This document shows, piece after piece, positions 55,033 to 64,000 of a stretch of 64,000 bases of DNA. How positions within the stretch are numbered: position 1 is the stretch's first letter; every line of letters begins with the position of its first letter. A program made the translations under genes and the position numbers. This stretch comes from Chromohalobacter canadensis (GTDB lineage: Bacteria; Pseudomonadota; Gammaproteobacteria; Pseudomonadales; Halomonadaceae). Location: positions 62,001-126,000 of the forward strand of contig NZ_JAJQJH010000005.1 in the NCBI RefSeq assembly GCF_029544075.1, given 5' to 3'. The notes below the pieces were generated by a model that was given only the letters and a program-made list of their open reading frames with translations, ran no database searches and had not been told where the DNA came from.

Positions 55033-55893
55033 ATGGAGCGGCAATACCACCTCCTAGCCCGGCTCGAGCACGACTTCGATCATGTAGTCGAAACCTGCGA
55101 GGCGCTCATGGGCCATGTCGAACACGCGCCCCCGAAGGGCTGGGTACTGGGCGAGATTCCCTTCAATATCGCGTGGCTACGCCATGCACTGCTCGACTTC
55201 TGGTATCAAGACGGCCAAGACGGTCGTGCGACGCGCAATTACATCGGCCTGATTGCCGCTGACTCCACGTTGCTGGCGTACGTTGCCGACATCAATCACG
55301 CCAAGCAAACCTTCGCGGCGACACTCGCCGAGATTCGCCAGGACGCACCGAGCTTGCTCCCCGAGATCAAGGCCGTGCTGCCCTTTCGTCATCCCACGCT
55401 GCACGATCATCTACGTGGCCAGGGGCTGGCACGTCTGCATCTCAAGCAATGCTGGCGCCACCTTCCCGTGGCGGACGCCCCGCTTTCGCGCGTGCGTCTC
55501 GCCTGGTATACCAGCGGGCGCTCCATCAAGCGACTGAGCGTGCGTGATGCTGAACGGCGGCTTTTGGAAATGGATACGGAAAGCCCACATATTCGCATCC
55601 AGCTACGCCATTTGGCAGACATCCCCGATGGCGAGCCATTGGCACAAGTACAAACCCAGGCCCCCGTCATGCGCGCCAACCTGTTCTTTCGCGAAGCGCT
55701 CGCGGATGGGCGCATGCGCCGTGCCATGAATCTGCCATTGCCTCTATTCATTCCCAGCGAGGACGGTTGCTTGCCTTCGCACAATACCCCGAAGGCGACA
55801 CCACCCAGCACTCGTACTCGCGCCCAACGCGCCGACACAAAGCTCGAGGACACGCCCTTCCTGCCCAGCCTGCGGGTCTATCGCTACCGGTAG
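55033..55893 (+). CDS. tus: DNA replication terminus site-binding protein (Tus-like)
   Basis: A 286-aa protein resembling E. coli Tus (309 aa). The N-terminus MERQYHLLARLEHDF aligns with Tus MARYDLVDRLNTTF. YVADINHAKQTFAATL (83-98) aligns with the Tus segment containing HINKLKTTFEHIV. A run from about 119 with TLHDHLRG aligns with the region around Tus H144, giving H124 here. RVRLAWYTSG (153-162) matches TLRFGWANKH, and MNLPLPLFI and the ending LPSLRVYRYR also correspond. The family binds Ter sites and blocks DnaB-driven forks from one side. Identification is by remembered similarity and the specificity may differ. No ribosome binding site; aguB lies upstream. Confidence 0.72.
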   Translation: MERQYHLLARLEHDFDHVVETCEALMGHVEHAPPKGWVLGEIPFNIAWLRHALLDFWYQDGQDGRATRNYIGLIAADSTLLAYVADINHAKQTFAATLAEIRQDAPSLLPEIKAVLPFRHPTLHDHLRGQGLARLHLKQCWRHLPVADAPLSRVRLAWYTSGRSIKRLSVRDAERRLLEMDTESPHIRIQLRHLADIPDGEPLAQVQTQAPVMRANLFFREALADGRMRRAMNLPLPLFIPSEDGCLPSHNTPKATPPSTRTRAQRADTKLEDTPFLPSLRVYRYR

Positions 55894-55898
55894 CTGTC

Positions 55899-56183
55899 TC
55901 AGAATTCCTGACTGCTGGCAGGCAATTGCTTAAGTGTGATCTGGCGATGCAAACGAATCACCGGGCGAACCAGCAGTTGCAAACTGCCCAACACGAACAA
56001 CCAGATACCCGCTTCCTTGATACTTCCTTGATAGAAAAAACAGACACTACCGATCGTGAACCACAGCCCCAGCAAGAGATCGTTCACGGTACTGGCCAAT
56101 TCATGACGGCGGTGGATGACCAATTCCTCGCGCCCCAGTGTGAACGTCGTTTCGTCGCTATGTTGCTTGTCTTCCCGATACAT
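55899..56183 (-). CDS. YrhK-domain small membrane protein
   Basis: A 94-aa protein starting MYREDKQHSDETTF, with a strong AAGGAGG 5 nt before the ATG at 56183 (an upstream ATG 11 codons earlier is not supported). The YrhK-type motif appears as GREELVIHRRHELASTVNDLLLGLWFTIGSVCFF. Two membrane helices lie at about residues 32-52 and 58-78. The function is unknown; the family is scattered in marine bacteria. It converges with the tus-like gene (5 bp) and lies downstream of sthA. Confidence 0.75.
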   Translation of the reverse strand: MYREDKQHSDETTFTLGREELVIHRRHELASTVNDLLLGLWFTIGSVCFFYQGSIKEAGIWLFVLGSLQLLVRPVIRLHRQITLKQLPASSQEF

Positions 56184-56212
56184 AAAACCTCCTTGTGCTA
56201 ATAGGTACCAAC

Positions 56213-56244
56213 GCAATGAGCCGGCACTTGTGCCGGCTCATTGC
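56213..56244 (-). terminator. Long perfect hairpin after sthA
   Basis: Fourteen-bp perfect stem GCAATGAGCCGGCA with its complement and a 4-nt loop, about 60 bp past the sthA stop and just before the YrhK-like gene. No U-run on either side. It may be the sthA terminator. Confidence 0.55.
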
Positions 56245-56305
56245 ATGCCGAACCATGCCGGCGAACGCCTAAGGCTCTCGAACTACGAGCCCATGTCGGC
56301 TCATA

Positions 56306-57697
56306 TCAGAATATGCGATTCAGGCCGTTTTGCGCGGCAACGCGATATGCCTCGGCCATGGTCGGATAATTGAAGGTGGTATTGATGAAATATTTCAGAG
56401 TATTGGCCTCGCCCTTTTGCTGCATGATGGCTTGGCCGATATGTACAATCTCGGAGGCTTGGTCGCCGAAGCAGTGAATGCCCAGAATCTCGAGTGTCTC
56501 GCGATGAAAAAGGATCTTGAGCATCCCTACCGTGTCCCCGGTAATCTGCGCACGTGCGGTGTCCTTGAAGAACGCCTGCGCTATCTCGTAGGGCACCTTG
56601 GCTTCAGTCAACTCACGCTCGTTCTTGCCCACCGAGCTGATCTCGGGAATCGTGTAGATGCCAGTGGGTATGTCCTCGACGAAGCGGAAGTCTTCCTCCA
56701 GGAAGTCATCGCTGGCGCTACGGCCCTGGTCGTAGGCAGCGCTGGCCAGACTCGGCCAACCGATGACATCCCCAACGGCATAGATATGCGGCACCATGGT
56801 GCGATAATGCTCATCGACCTGTAGCTGACCGCGCCCATTGGGTTCGAGGCCGATGTTTTCCAGCCCCAGCTCGTCGGTGTTGCCGGTCCGCCCGTTCGCC
56901 CAGAGAAAGGCGTCGGCGCGCAACCGCTTGCCCGACTTGAGCTTGACGATCACGCCCGACTCATCGCCCTCGATGCTCTCGTAGTCCTCGTTGTGACGCA
57001 CCAGCACGCCGTTCTGACGCAGATGATAGGACAACGCGTCGCTGATCTCGTCGTCGAGGAACGACAACAGCCGCTCGCGCATGTCGATCAGGTCGACCTT
57101 GACCCCCAGACCCGAGAAGATCGACGCGTACTCGGAACCGATGACCCCGGCCCCGAAGATGATCAAGGTGCGCGGCGTGTGCGACAGCCCCAGGATGGTA
57201 TCCGAGCAATAGATACGCGGATGCCGGAAATTGATATCGGCCGGGCGATACGGCCGCGATCCCGTGGCGATGACGAACTGCTGGGCGCAGAGTTCCTCGA
57301 CGCCATCCTGGTTGTCGCGCACGGTCAGGGTGTGCTCGTCGCGGAAGCGGGCAACGCCGAAGAACAGGTTGATGCGGTTGCGCGAATAGAACTGCGTGCG
57401 CATCTCGACCTGCTGGTCGATGGTGACCTTGGAACGCTCCAGCACGCGAGGAAAGGAAAACCAGCGCGGTTCGCCGATGTCGCGGAACATGCGGTTGGTA
57501 TTGAACTGCATGATCTGCTTGACCTGGTGACGCAGCGCCTTGGAGGGAATCGTGCCCCAGTGCGTGCAATTGCCGCCGACCGCCTGCTGCTTCTCGACGA
57601 TGGCCACGCGCTTGCCGTGCTTGGCCGCATTGATGGCCGCACTCTCCCCGGCGGGTCCCGAGCCAATCACCACCACATCAAAATTGTGAACTGCCAT
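56306..57697 (-). CDS. sthA: Soluble pyridine nucleotide transhydrogenase
   Basis: Flavoprotein that balances NADPH and NADH. The 463-aa protein has the FAD site [12 protein letters not shown] near 12 and a disulphide-less region [17 protein letters not shown] (the Sth variant, in which the redox cysteine pair of lipoamide dehydrogenase is absent). The NAD site [13 protein letters not shown] is near 180 and [15 protein letters not shown] lies at the C-terminus. The ATG at 57697 ([12 protein letters not shown]) is the family start. Cytoplasmic, with its own promoter region of 201 bp towards nqrM. Confidence 0.94.
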   Translation of the reverse strand: MAVHNFDVVVIGSGPAGESAAINAAKHGKRVAIVEKQQAVGGNCTHWGTIPSKALRHQVKQIMQFNTNRMFRDIGEPRWFSFPRVLERSKVTIDQQVEMRTQFYSRNRINLFFGVARFRDEHTLTVRDNQDGVEELCAQQFVIATGSRPYRPADINFRHPRIYCSDTILGLSHTPRTLIIFGAGVIGSEYASIFSGLGVKVDLIDMRERLLSFLDDEISDALSYHLRQNGVLVRHNEDYESIEGDESGVIVKLKSGKRLRADAFLWANGRTGNTDELGLENIGLEPNGRGQLQVDEHYRTMVPHIYAVGDVIGWPSLASAAYDQGRSASDDFLEEDFRFVEDIPTGIYTIPEISSVGKNERELTEAKVPYEIAQAFFKDTARAQITGDTVGMLKILFHRETLEILGIHCFGDQASEIVHIGQAIMQQKGEANTLKYFINTTFNYPTMAEAYRVAAQNGLNRIF

Positions 57698-57783
57698 TAG
57701 GTTCGCCTGCTCCTCTTGGTGCATGAGGAACCGCTGCGATAAGTCTCAACGCAAGACCGGTCACGGCACAGGAGTCGCACGAA

Positions 57784-57804
57784 GCGCGGCGATGAGCGCC
57801 GCGC
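57784..57804 (-). terminator. GC-rich hairpin downstream of nqrM
   Basis: Eight-bp perfect stem GCGCGGCG/CGCCGCGC with a 5-nt loop, about 100 nt past the nqrM stop, in the gap before sthA. Could end the nqr transcript, but there is no T-run. Confidence 0.35.
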
Positions 57805-57898
57805 ATCACGGACCTGTCGCATCGTCATGTCGGGACACGCCCTCAGGCGCGTGGGACTCAACCAACGATTCCACGTCAGTATTCATGAACGCGTGCGG

Positions 57899-58156
57899 TC
57901 AGCGCCGTACGGCGTCGTAACCGAGGTCGGCGCCACGGCTTTCGTCACTGCTGCGCTGTGCGCTCTTGCGACGCTTCTGGCTTTCTTCCTCGCAGACCTT
58001 GTCGTTGCCGCCGCAGATGTCGCAGCCATCCTTCAGCCCCAGCTGATTCAGACCGCCGCAGGAACCGGCGATGGGCTTACGGCCAAGAATGACGCCGATG
58101 GCCATGCCGGCCAGCAGCAACAGCATCAATGCAAACACCAAAAGCCATAGTGTCAT
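57899..58156 (-). CDS. nqrM: Na+-NQR maturation protein NqrM
   Basis: An 85-aa DUF539 protein needed for delivery of iron to Na+-NQR in Vibrio (family knowledge). It has one N-terminal membrane helix (about residues 3-24) and four cysteines C33, C45, C48 and C55 in SCGGLNQLGLKDGCDICGG. It overlaps the apbE stop (ATGA), the usual place at the end of nqr operons. The tail is charged and variable. Confidence 0.93.
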   Translation of the reverse strand: MTLWLLVFALMLLLLAGMAIGVILGRKPIAGSCGGLNQLGLKDGCDICGGNDKVCEEESQKRRKSAQRSSDESRGADLGYDAVRR

Positions 58157-59208
58157 TGCTTTTCCCCTTCGGACGGCTTATCCGCAAGATAGGTATGAAA
58201 TGCTTCACTGAGCTCTGTTTTGAAGCCCTCATCAGTTTTGACGATGAAATACGCCGCGATATCCTCGCGGTTAGCCAACGCCATGCCTTTCTTCGGTCCC
58301 AGCACCTCAAGTGCCGTCGCCACGGCATCCGCTGTCGAGCAGCGTTCCGCCACGACCGTCACCGAAGCGAGATGATGGGTAATCGGACGACCGGTACGCG
58401 GATCGATGGTATGCGAAAAACGCTGACCGTCTTCCTCGTAATAATTACGATAATCTCCCGATGTTGCCACCGCCACGTCTTCGAGTTCGAGCACGCGCTG
58501 TACGCTACGTTCTCGAGAAACCGGTTTTTCTACGGCAATGCGCCAAGGCTCGCCATTCGGCTTCTCACCCCGCGTGCGGATCTCGCCGCCGACTTCTACG
58601 AGATAAGACGTCACGCCCAGCGCATCTAGGCGAGCCGCCACTTGGTCGACCCCGAACCCCTTGGCGATGCCCGAAAGATCGACATACACCGGCTTGGTCT
58701 TGGTCAAACGATTGCCATTCAATTTCAGCGCTTGGTAGCCGACTTTGTCCAACGCTTGAGCGATTTCGTCATCGCTGGGCACTTCGTCCGGACGCATCTC
58801 GGGACCGAAGCCCCACAAGTTGACCGCGCTACCGATGGTGACATCGAATGCACCATTCGAAAGATCGCCGATGTCGATCGATTCTTTGATCACCTTCGCC
58901 GTGGGCGAAGACAATTCGAACGGCTCATCCACCGGCGCGGCATTGAAACGCGACAACTCCGAATCGGACTTATAGGTCGACATCAGGTGGTCGACCTCGT
59001 CGAGCGACTCCTTGATCCCATTCTCCAGTGAGGCGAGCTGCTTGTCGCTGAAATCACCATAGACGGTCACATGGTAGCCCGTCCCGAAGATCGGCCCCTC
59101 AAAGCGATGCGCCTGAGGCGGTTGATCGCAACCGACCAGCAGCACCAATAATGCAAACAGGACCAGCCCTCTCCAGGCCGGTCCTGCATCGTATGTTGCC
59201 GGTCTCAT
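58153..59208 (-). CDS. apbE: FMN transferase ApbE (lipoprotein)
   Basis: Attaches FMN covalently to the threonines of NqrB and NqrC. The 351-aa protein has a lipobox LVLLVGC with C27, so it is anchored in the membrane and faces the periplasm. It has the conserved [14 protein letters not shown] near 96 and [13 protein letters not shown] near 260, with [11 protein letters not shown] in the middle. Its start overlaps the nqrF stop (ATGA), tying its synthesis to its client. Confidence 0.94.
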   Translation of the reverse strand: MRPATYDAGPAWRGLVLFALLVLLVGCDQPPQAHRFEGPIFGTGYHVTVYGDFSDKQLASLENGIKESLDEVDHLMSTYKSDSELSRFNAAPVDEPFELSSPTAKVIKESIDIGDLSNGAFDVTIGSAVNLWGFGPEMRPDEVPSDDEIAQALDKVGYQALKLNGNRLTKTKPVYVDLSGIAKGFGVDQVAARLDALGVTSYLVEVGGEIRTRGEKPNGEPWRIAVEKPVSRERSVQRVLELEDVAVATSGDYRNYYEEDGQRFSHTIDPRTGRPITHHLASVTVVAERCSTADAVATALEVLGPKKGMALANREDIAAYFIVKTDEGFKTELSEAFHTYLADKPSEGEKQ

Positions 59209-60437
59209 CCGCCGAAGTCGTCCAGCATGATGTTTTCAGGCTCTACACCCATGTCAGTCAGCATCTTGATGACGGACGCATTCATGATGGGCGGGCCGCA
59301 CATATAGTATTCGCAGTCTTCCGGCGCCGGATGATCCTTGAGGTACTTCTCGTAAAGCACGTTATGGATGAAGCCGGTGTCACCTTCCCAGTTGTCTTCC
59401 GGTAAAGGATCGGAAAGCGCGAGGTGCCACTCGAAGTTATCGAACTCCTCCGCCAGCTGGTCGTATTCTTCATTATAGAAGGTCTCACGCCAGGAGCGGG
59501 CACCGTACCAGAACGAGATTTTGCGCGTCGATTCGAGGCGTTTGAGCTGATCGAAGATATGGCTGCGCATGGGTGCCATGCCCGCACCACCCCCGATGAA
59601 GATCATTTCCGCATCGGAGTCCTTGGCAAAGAACTCACCGAAGGGCCCCATCACCGTTACCTTGTCACCCGGCTTGAGCGAGAAGGCGTACGTCGACATC
59701 AGCCCCGGTGGATGTCCGGTATTGGGTGGCGGCGTAGCGATACGGATGTTGAACTTGAGAATACCCTTTTCATCCGGGTAGTTAGCCATCGAGTACGCGC
59801 GGATGATCTCCTCATCGTTCTTGTGGGAGATATCGAAGAGACTGAACTTGTCCCAATCGCCGCGATATTCGTCTTCGATATCGAAGTCCGAGAACTTGAT
59901 GTCGTAAGGTGGCGCCACCAGCTGGACATAGCCCCCGGCCCGGAAAGCTACATCCTCGCCTTCGGGCAGCTTTAAGTTGAGTTCCTTGATGAAGGTGGCG
60001 ACGTTGGGATTTTCGGTAACCTCGCATTCCCACTTCTTGACGCCGAAGACCTCCTCGGGAACCTCGACCTTCATGTCCTGCTTGACCGGCACCTGACACG
60101 ACAGCCGCCAGCCTTCCTTCTTCTCACGCAGGGTGAAGTGAGACTCCTCGGTGGGCAGAATCGAGCCCCCGCCGTCGACCACACGACATCTGCACTGGGC
60201 GCAAGAGCCGCCGCCACCGCATGCCGAAGAAAGAAAGATGCCATTGGCAGCCAGCGTTTGCAGCAACTTGCCACCCGCCTGGGTCGTCAAGGTGTTCTCG
60301 GGATCGCCGTTGATCTCGATGGAGACGTCGCCACTGCTGACCAGGCGACTGCGCGCCGTCAGGATCACGGCCACCAGACCGAGCACGATCACGGTGAACA
60401 TGACGACGCCGATCACGATGATGGATGTATCAACCAT
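59205..60437 (-). CDS. nqrF: Na+-translocating NADH:quinone reductase subunit F
   Basis: NADH-oxidising subunit of Na+-NQR, 410 aa. An N-terminal membrane helix covers about 5-27. A 2Fe-2S domain has ligands C73, C79, C82 and C114, followed by FAD- and NADH-binding domains (RAYSMANYP for [20 protein letters not shown] for NADH). The C-terminus [14 protein letters not shown] is conserved. NADH electrons enter here and are passed to the membrane subunits. It overlaps apbE and is preceded by nqrE (22 bp). Confidence 0.96.
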   Translation of the reverse strand: MVDTSIIVIGVVMFTVIVLGLVAVILTARSRLVSSGDVSIEINGDPENTLTTQAGGKLLQTLAANGIFLSSACGGGGSCAQCRCRVVDGGGSILPTEESHFTLREKKEGWRLSCQVPVKQDMKVEVPEEVFGVKKWECEVTENPNVATFIKELNLKLPEGEDVAFRAGGYVQLVAPPYDIKFSDFDIEDEYRGDWDKFSLFDISHKNDEEIIRAYSMANYPDEKGILKFNIRIATPPPNTGHPPGLMSTYAFSLKPGDKVTVMGPFGEFFAKDSDAEMIFIGGGAGMAPMRSHIFDQLKRLESTRKISFWYGARSWRETFYNEEYDQLAEEFDNFEWHLALSDPLPEDNWEGDTGFIHNVLYEKYLKDHPAPEDCEYYMCGPPIMNASVIKMLTDMGVEPENIMLDDFGG

Positions 60438-60459
60438 GTCGGTTTCCTATTTCCGTTGC

Positions 60460-61080
60460 TTAGAGCTGGATGCCGGAGAAGGACATGAAGCCCAATGACA
60501 TCAGTCCGACGGTAATGAACGTAATCCCCAGCCCTTGGAGGCTGGCCGGCACGTCACTGTACTTGAGCTTTTCACGAATCCCCGCCAATGCCGCGATCGC
60601 CAGCGCCCAGCCGAAGCCAGCCCCGGCACCGTAGATCACCGATTCGCCGAAGTTGTAGCTACGTTCGACCATGAACAGCGAAGCGCCGAGAATCGCGCAA
60701 TTCACCGTGATCAACGGCAGGAAAACTCCCAACGCGTTATAGAGCGAGGGGACGAACTTATCGAGAAACATCTCAAGGATCTGAACCAGTGCCGCGATGA
60801 CACCGATATAACTCAAAAGTCCCAGGAACGACAGGTCGATATTTTCGGCGCCTTCAAGGCCCGTCCAGGTCAGCGCCCCTTCCTTCAATAGATACGTCAG
60901 GATCAGGTTGTTGACCGGCACGGTGATGGTCAGCACCACCACGACCGCGATCCCCAACCCGATGGCCGAGGACACCTTCTTGGAAACGGCAAGAAATGTA
61001 CACATGCCGAGGAAGAAAGCCAGTGCCATGTTCTCCACGAACACTGCCTTGACGAAGAGGCTCAGGTAATGCTCGAACAT
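60460..61080 (-). CDS. nqrE: Na+-NQR subunit E
   Basis: Integral-membrane subunit, 206 aa, with six helices and the conserved cysteine region [11 protein letters not shown] near residue 26 and [11 protein letters not shown] near 120, which bind an intramembrane Fe centre with NqrD. The ATG at 61080 overlaps the nqrD stop (TGATG) and has AAGGAG 8 nt upstream. Homologous to NqrD. Confidence 0.95.
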   Translation of the reverse strand: MFEHYLSLFVKAVFVENMALAFFLGMCTFLAVSKKVSSAIGLGIAVVVVLTITVPVNNLILTYLLKEGALTWTGLEGAENIDLSFLGLLSYIGVIAALVQILEMFLDKFVPSLYNALGVFLPLITVNCAILGASLFMVERSYNFGESVIYGAGAGFGWALAIAALAGIREKLKYSDVPASLQGLGITFITVGLMSLGFMSFSGIQL

Positions 61081-61754
61081 CACACGGACTCCTTAATCTT
61101 GGCCTTGCTGTTGGCCACGATCCGGTACTCGGCTTTTTCGACCTGCTCGGTACGAATGCTCCGCAGGACCCAGATGATCAAACCAATGACAAAGAATGCC
61201 GAGGGCGGCAACAGCATAAGCCCGTTGGGAACGTACCAGCCACCGTCCTGCACCGGCGTCAGCACCGTGAAGCCGAAGACGCTGCCGGAACCGAAAAGCT
61301 CACGGAAGAAGCCGACGATCAGCAGGATCACGGCATAGCCCAGGCCGTTACCGACCCCATCGAGAAAGCTCATGACGGGGCCGTTCTGCATGGCATAGGC
61401 CTCAGCACGGCCCATAACGATACAGTTAGTGATGATCAGCCCAACGAAGACCGACAACTGCTTGGACATCTCGTAGGCATACGCCTTGAGCACCTGATCG
61501 ACCACGATGACCAACGAAGCAATGATGGTCATCTGCACGATGATGCGGATCGACGAGGGAATATGCTGACGAATCAATGAAACGAACAGGTTGGAACACG
61601 CCGTGACCGCGATAACGGCCAGGCCCATGACCAACGACACACTCATGGAGTTGGTCACCGCCAGTGCCGAACAAATTCCCAGCACCTGCAGTGCGATCGG
61701 ATTGTTCTTGAAGACCGGCGAGAGAACAACATCTTTTACGGACTCAGCAGCCAT
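61080..61754 (-). CDS. nqrD: Na+-NQR subunit D
   Basis: Integral-membrane subunit, 224 aa, with about six helices and the cysteine pair region ([13 protein letters not shown] and [15 protein letters not shown]) matching the intramembrane Fe site. The ATG at 61754 follows AAGGAG by 7 nt; a GTG two codons earlier is less likely. It overlaps nqrE and lies 2 bp after nqrC. Confidence 0.95.
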   Translation of the reverse strand: MAAESVKDVVLSPVFKNNPIALQVLGICSALAVTNSMSVSLVMGLAVIAVTACSNLFVSLIRQHIPSSIRIIVQMTIIASLVIVVDQVLKAYAYEMSKQLSVFVGLIITNCIVMGRAEAYAMQNGPVMSFLDGVGNGLGYAVILLIVGFFRELFGSGSVFGFTVLTPVQDGGWYVPNGLMLLPPSAFFVIGLIIWVLRSIRTEQVEKAEYRIVANSKAKIKESV

Positions 61755-61756
61755 GT

Positions 61757-62530
61757 TCACGCTCCTTCGGAATTGCCGTGGAAGCGGGCGAGATAGGGGC
61801 CGAAGCCACTCTCGCTCAGCCAGAAATGCAGCATGTTGGTAACGCCGCGGCTCGTCAGCGTCGCCCCCGACAAGGCATCGACTTCATACTTGCTGTCGGC
61901 GCCGCCCTTGACCAGGGAGATGTCAGGACTCATGCCATCTTCTGCATAAATCTCCTTACCTTTCCACTTCGACTTCCAGCGAGGGTTGTCGACCTCGCCG
62001 CCGAGCCCTGGTGTTTCGGAGTGAGAATAGTAGGACAACCCGATAATGGTATTGCCATCGCCTTCAATGGCGAAGAAACCACGCATCAGCCCCCACAGGC
62101 CCTGCCCGCGAATCGGCAGGATGATCTGCTCGGGGTCATCGGGATTGTCGCCCACCAGATAGACCGTCGAGTACATCTCTTCACGGCCGATGCCCGCACT
62201 ATCCTCTTCACCTGACAGGGTACGTGATGTCGCAGGATCTCTGGCGGCTTCGAACTGATCGTAACTTTGCGGATCGAAACGATCACTGTACTCGCCAGTT
62301 TCCAGATTGATCACACGCGAGGTGATCAGCTCATCGAACGCATCGTCGACGTCCATCCCCGGCTCGTAGAGATTGGCCACCTGCAAGATGTTGCTCTTGC
62401 GGTCGAGTTCCTGGTTCTTCTGCTGGGTAGGTTGCAAGACCACGGCGGCGGTCGATACTACCACCGAGCACACGATGCAGAGCGCGAGTGCGACCGTCAG
62501 CGTCTTCTTGATGGAATTGTTACTGGCCAT
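61757..62530 (-). CDS. nqrC: Na+-NQR subunit C
   Basis: A 257-aa subunit with an N-terminal membrane helix (about 10-32) and a periplasmic FMN-binding domain. The flavinylation motif [10 protein letters not shown] places covalent FMN on T224. [18 protein letters not shown] and [12 protein letters not shown] are typical. The start overlaps the nqrB stop. ApbE in the same operon installs the flavin. Confidence 0.95.
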   Translation of the reverse strand: MASNNSIKKTLTVALALCIVCSVVVSTAAVVLQPTQQKNQELDRKSNILQVANLYEPGMDVDDAFDELITSRVINLETGEYSDRFDPQSYDQFEAARDPATSRTLSGEEDSAGIGREEMYSTVYLVGDNPDDPEQIILPIRGQGLWGLMRGFFAIEGDGNTIIGLSYYSHSETPGLGGEVDNPRWKSKWKGKEIYAEDGMSPDISLVKGGADSKYEVDALSGATLTSRGVTNMLHFWLSESGFGPYLARFHGNSEGA

Positions 62531-63765
62531 CAGGTGGTCTCCTCGGTCGGCGCGGTTGAATACGCGGCATCACGCTTCTGGCGGCGCTTGATGTTGGCCT
62601 GCACGAAGAAGTGATCGATCATCGGCGCGAACAGGTTGGCGAACAGGATCGCCAGCATGATGCCCTCCGGAAACGCAGGATTGACCACGCGAATCAAGAC
62701 CGTCATCACCCCGATCAAGAGGCCGAACAGCAACTTGCCACGATCCGTCATCGACGCCGATACCGGGTCAGTGGCCATGAATACCATCCCGAAGGCGAAG
62801 CCGCCGAGCACGAAATGCCAGTACCACGGCATGCCGAACATCGGGTTGCTATCTGAACCAATGGTGGTAAACAGCATTGCAGTCAATGCCATGCCCACGA
62901 ATACGCCCAGCATGATACGCCACGAGGCGATACGCGTGATCAGCAAGACCACCGCGCCGATGAGGATCGCCAATGTCGAGGTTTCCCCCACCGAGCCGGG
63001 GATGAAGCCCAGGAAAGCGTCCCACCAGCTATATGCCTGTTGTACGGCGCCCATACCATTTTGTGCCGCAGTGGAGAGCGCGGTGGCGCCGGTATAGCCG
63101 TCGGCAGGGACCCATACGCTATCGCCGGAGATCTGCGCCGGATAGGCGAAATACAAGAAGGCGCGCCCGGTCAGCGCCGGGTTCAGAAAATTCTTGCCGG
63201 TGCCGCCGAAGATTTCCTTGCCGATCACCACACCGAACGTAATGCCGAGCGCCACCTGCCACAGCGGAATGGTTGCCGGCAGGATCAATGCATAAAGTAC
63301 GGAAGTGACGAAGAAGCCTTCGTTGACCTCATGACCGCGCTTGACGGCGAACAGCACTTCCCAGAACCCACCGACGACGAAGGTCACTAGGTAGATAGGC
63401 AGAAAGTATGTGGCTCCCAGCACGAAATTGGCCCAGATACTGCCGGGGTCGTGACTCCCCGCCAGCGCCATGGTGATGGCTTCACGCCATCCGCTCAGCG
63501 CACCAAAGCCGTCTCCGATCGCCATGTTTGCCTGCAGACCAGCGTTGTACATGCCGAAGAACATCGCCGGAAAGGTACATAGCCATACCGTGATCATGAT
63601 GCGCTTGAGGTCGATGCCATCACGCACATGCGCCGTGCTCTTGGTCACGTCCGGGGGGGTATAGAAGATCGTATCGACCGCTTCGTATAGCGCGTAGAAC
63701 TTCTCGTATTTACCACCCTGGTGAAAATGCGGCTCGAGCTTGTCGAGCGTATTACGAATTCCCAT
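62530..63765 (-). CDS. nqrB: Na+-NQR subunit B
   Basis: A 411-aa integral-membrane subunit holding covalent FMN and riboflavin and forming the sodium path. About ten helices are visible, with the flavinylation motif [10 protein letters not shown] placing FMN on T228. The N-terminal arm [18 protein letters not shown] is characteristic. It overlaps nqrC by one base and follows nqrA. Confidence 0.96.
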   Translation of the reverse strand: MGIRNTLDKLEPHFHQGGKYEKFYALYEAVDTIFYTPPDVTKSTAHVRDGIDLKRIMITVWLCTFPAMFFGMYNAGLQANMAIGDGFGALSGWREAITMALAGSHDPGSIWANFVLGATYFLPIYLVTFVVGGFWEVLFAVKRGHEVNEGFFVTSVLYALILPATIPLWQVALGITFGVVIGKEIFGGTGKNFLNPALTGRAFLYFAYPAQISGDSVWVPADGYTGATALSTAAQNGMGAVQQAYSWWDAFLGFIPGSVGETSTLAILIGAVVLLITRIASWRIMLGVFVGMALTAMLFTTIGSDSNPMFGMPWYWHFVLGGFAFGMVFMATDPVSASMTDRGKLLFGLLIGVMTVLIRVVNPAFPEGIMLAILFANLFAPMIDHFFVQANIKRRQKRDAAYSTAPTEETT

Positions 63766-63767
63766 CG

Positions 63768-64000
<233 letters not shown>

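Overview
The window is a GC-rich, gene-dense stretch of bacterial core chromosome. I see no mobile element, CRISPR array, rRNA or tRNA. Gene content and protein types point to a gammaproteobacterium of the Halomonadaceae, close to Chromohalobacter or Halomonas. The pointers are a Na+-translocating NQR operon with its maturation factor NqrM, an AlgU/MucA/MucD-type envelope stress locus, a Vibrio-type TonB2 module, an agmatine-to-putrescine pair, and Pseudomonas-like RhlB, PilZ and ETF-QO proteins. This placement is inference from recognised families, not from a database search.

Layout, left to right. Positions 1-6115 (minus strand): signal peptidase lepB (cut by the window edge) and lepA, then the envelope stress genes rpoE/algU, rseA/mucA and the periplasmic protease mucD, with no rseB/mucB between them. 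Positions 6503-12438: DAHP synthase, the helicases dinG and rhlB, a small basic protein and xthA. Positions 12468-17708: a six-gene TonB2-type energy transduction operon (DUF3450, ttpC, exbB, exbD, tonB, TPR). Positions 17892-21589: etfBA diverging from the ETF-quinone oxidoreductase gene. Positions 21642-34538: a long minus-strand array that begins with yceD-rpmF-plsX-fabD-fabG-acpP-fabF-pabC (ribosome and fatty acid synthesis). It continues through mltG-tmk-holB-pilZ-tatD-DUF1285 and ends in an unusual UvrD-like helicase.

Positions 34661-42364: maf (yceF), then sppA-HAD-rluC on the minus strand, then rne on the plus strand behind a leader of about 600 nt. Positions 42478-50047 (minus): comEC-msbA-lpxK-ycaR-kdsB-ptp-murB, a cell-envelope and LPS operon with heavy overlaps. 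Positions 50168-57697: a DUF2062 membrane protein, lolC-lolD, aguA-aguB, a homologue of the replication-fork-arrest protein Tus, a YrhK-like membrane protein and the soluble transhydrogenase sthA. Positions 57899-64000 (minus): nqrABCDEF-apbE-nqrM, with nqrA cut by the right edge.

The genes form conventional modules: membrane and LPS synthesis, envelope quality control, electron transport using sodium, and RNA decay (RNase E and RhlB are both here). The most unusual items are the Tus homologue with an AT-rich element directly on its start codon, the sigma-E operon without RseB, the long rne leader, the uncharacterised small basic protein coupled to xthA, and the UvrD-like helicase with a Tudor-like tail. 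Start codons were chosen by ribosome binding site and family N-terminus. Where they differ from the longest open frame this is stated.
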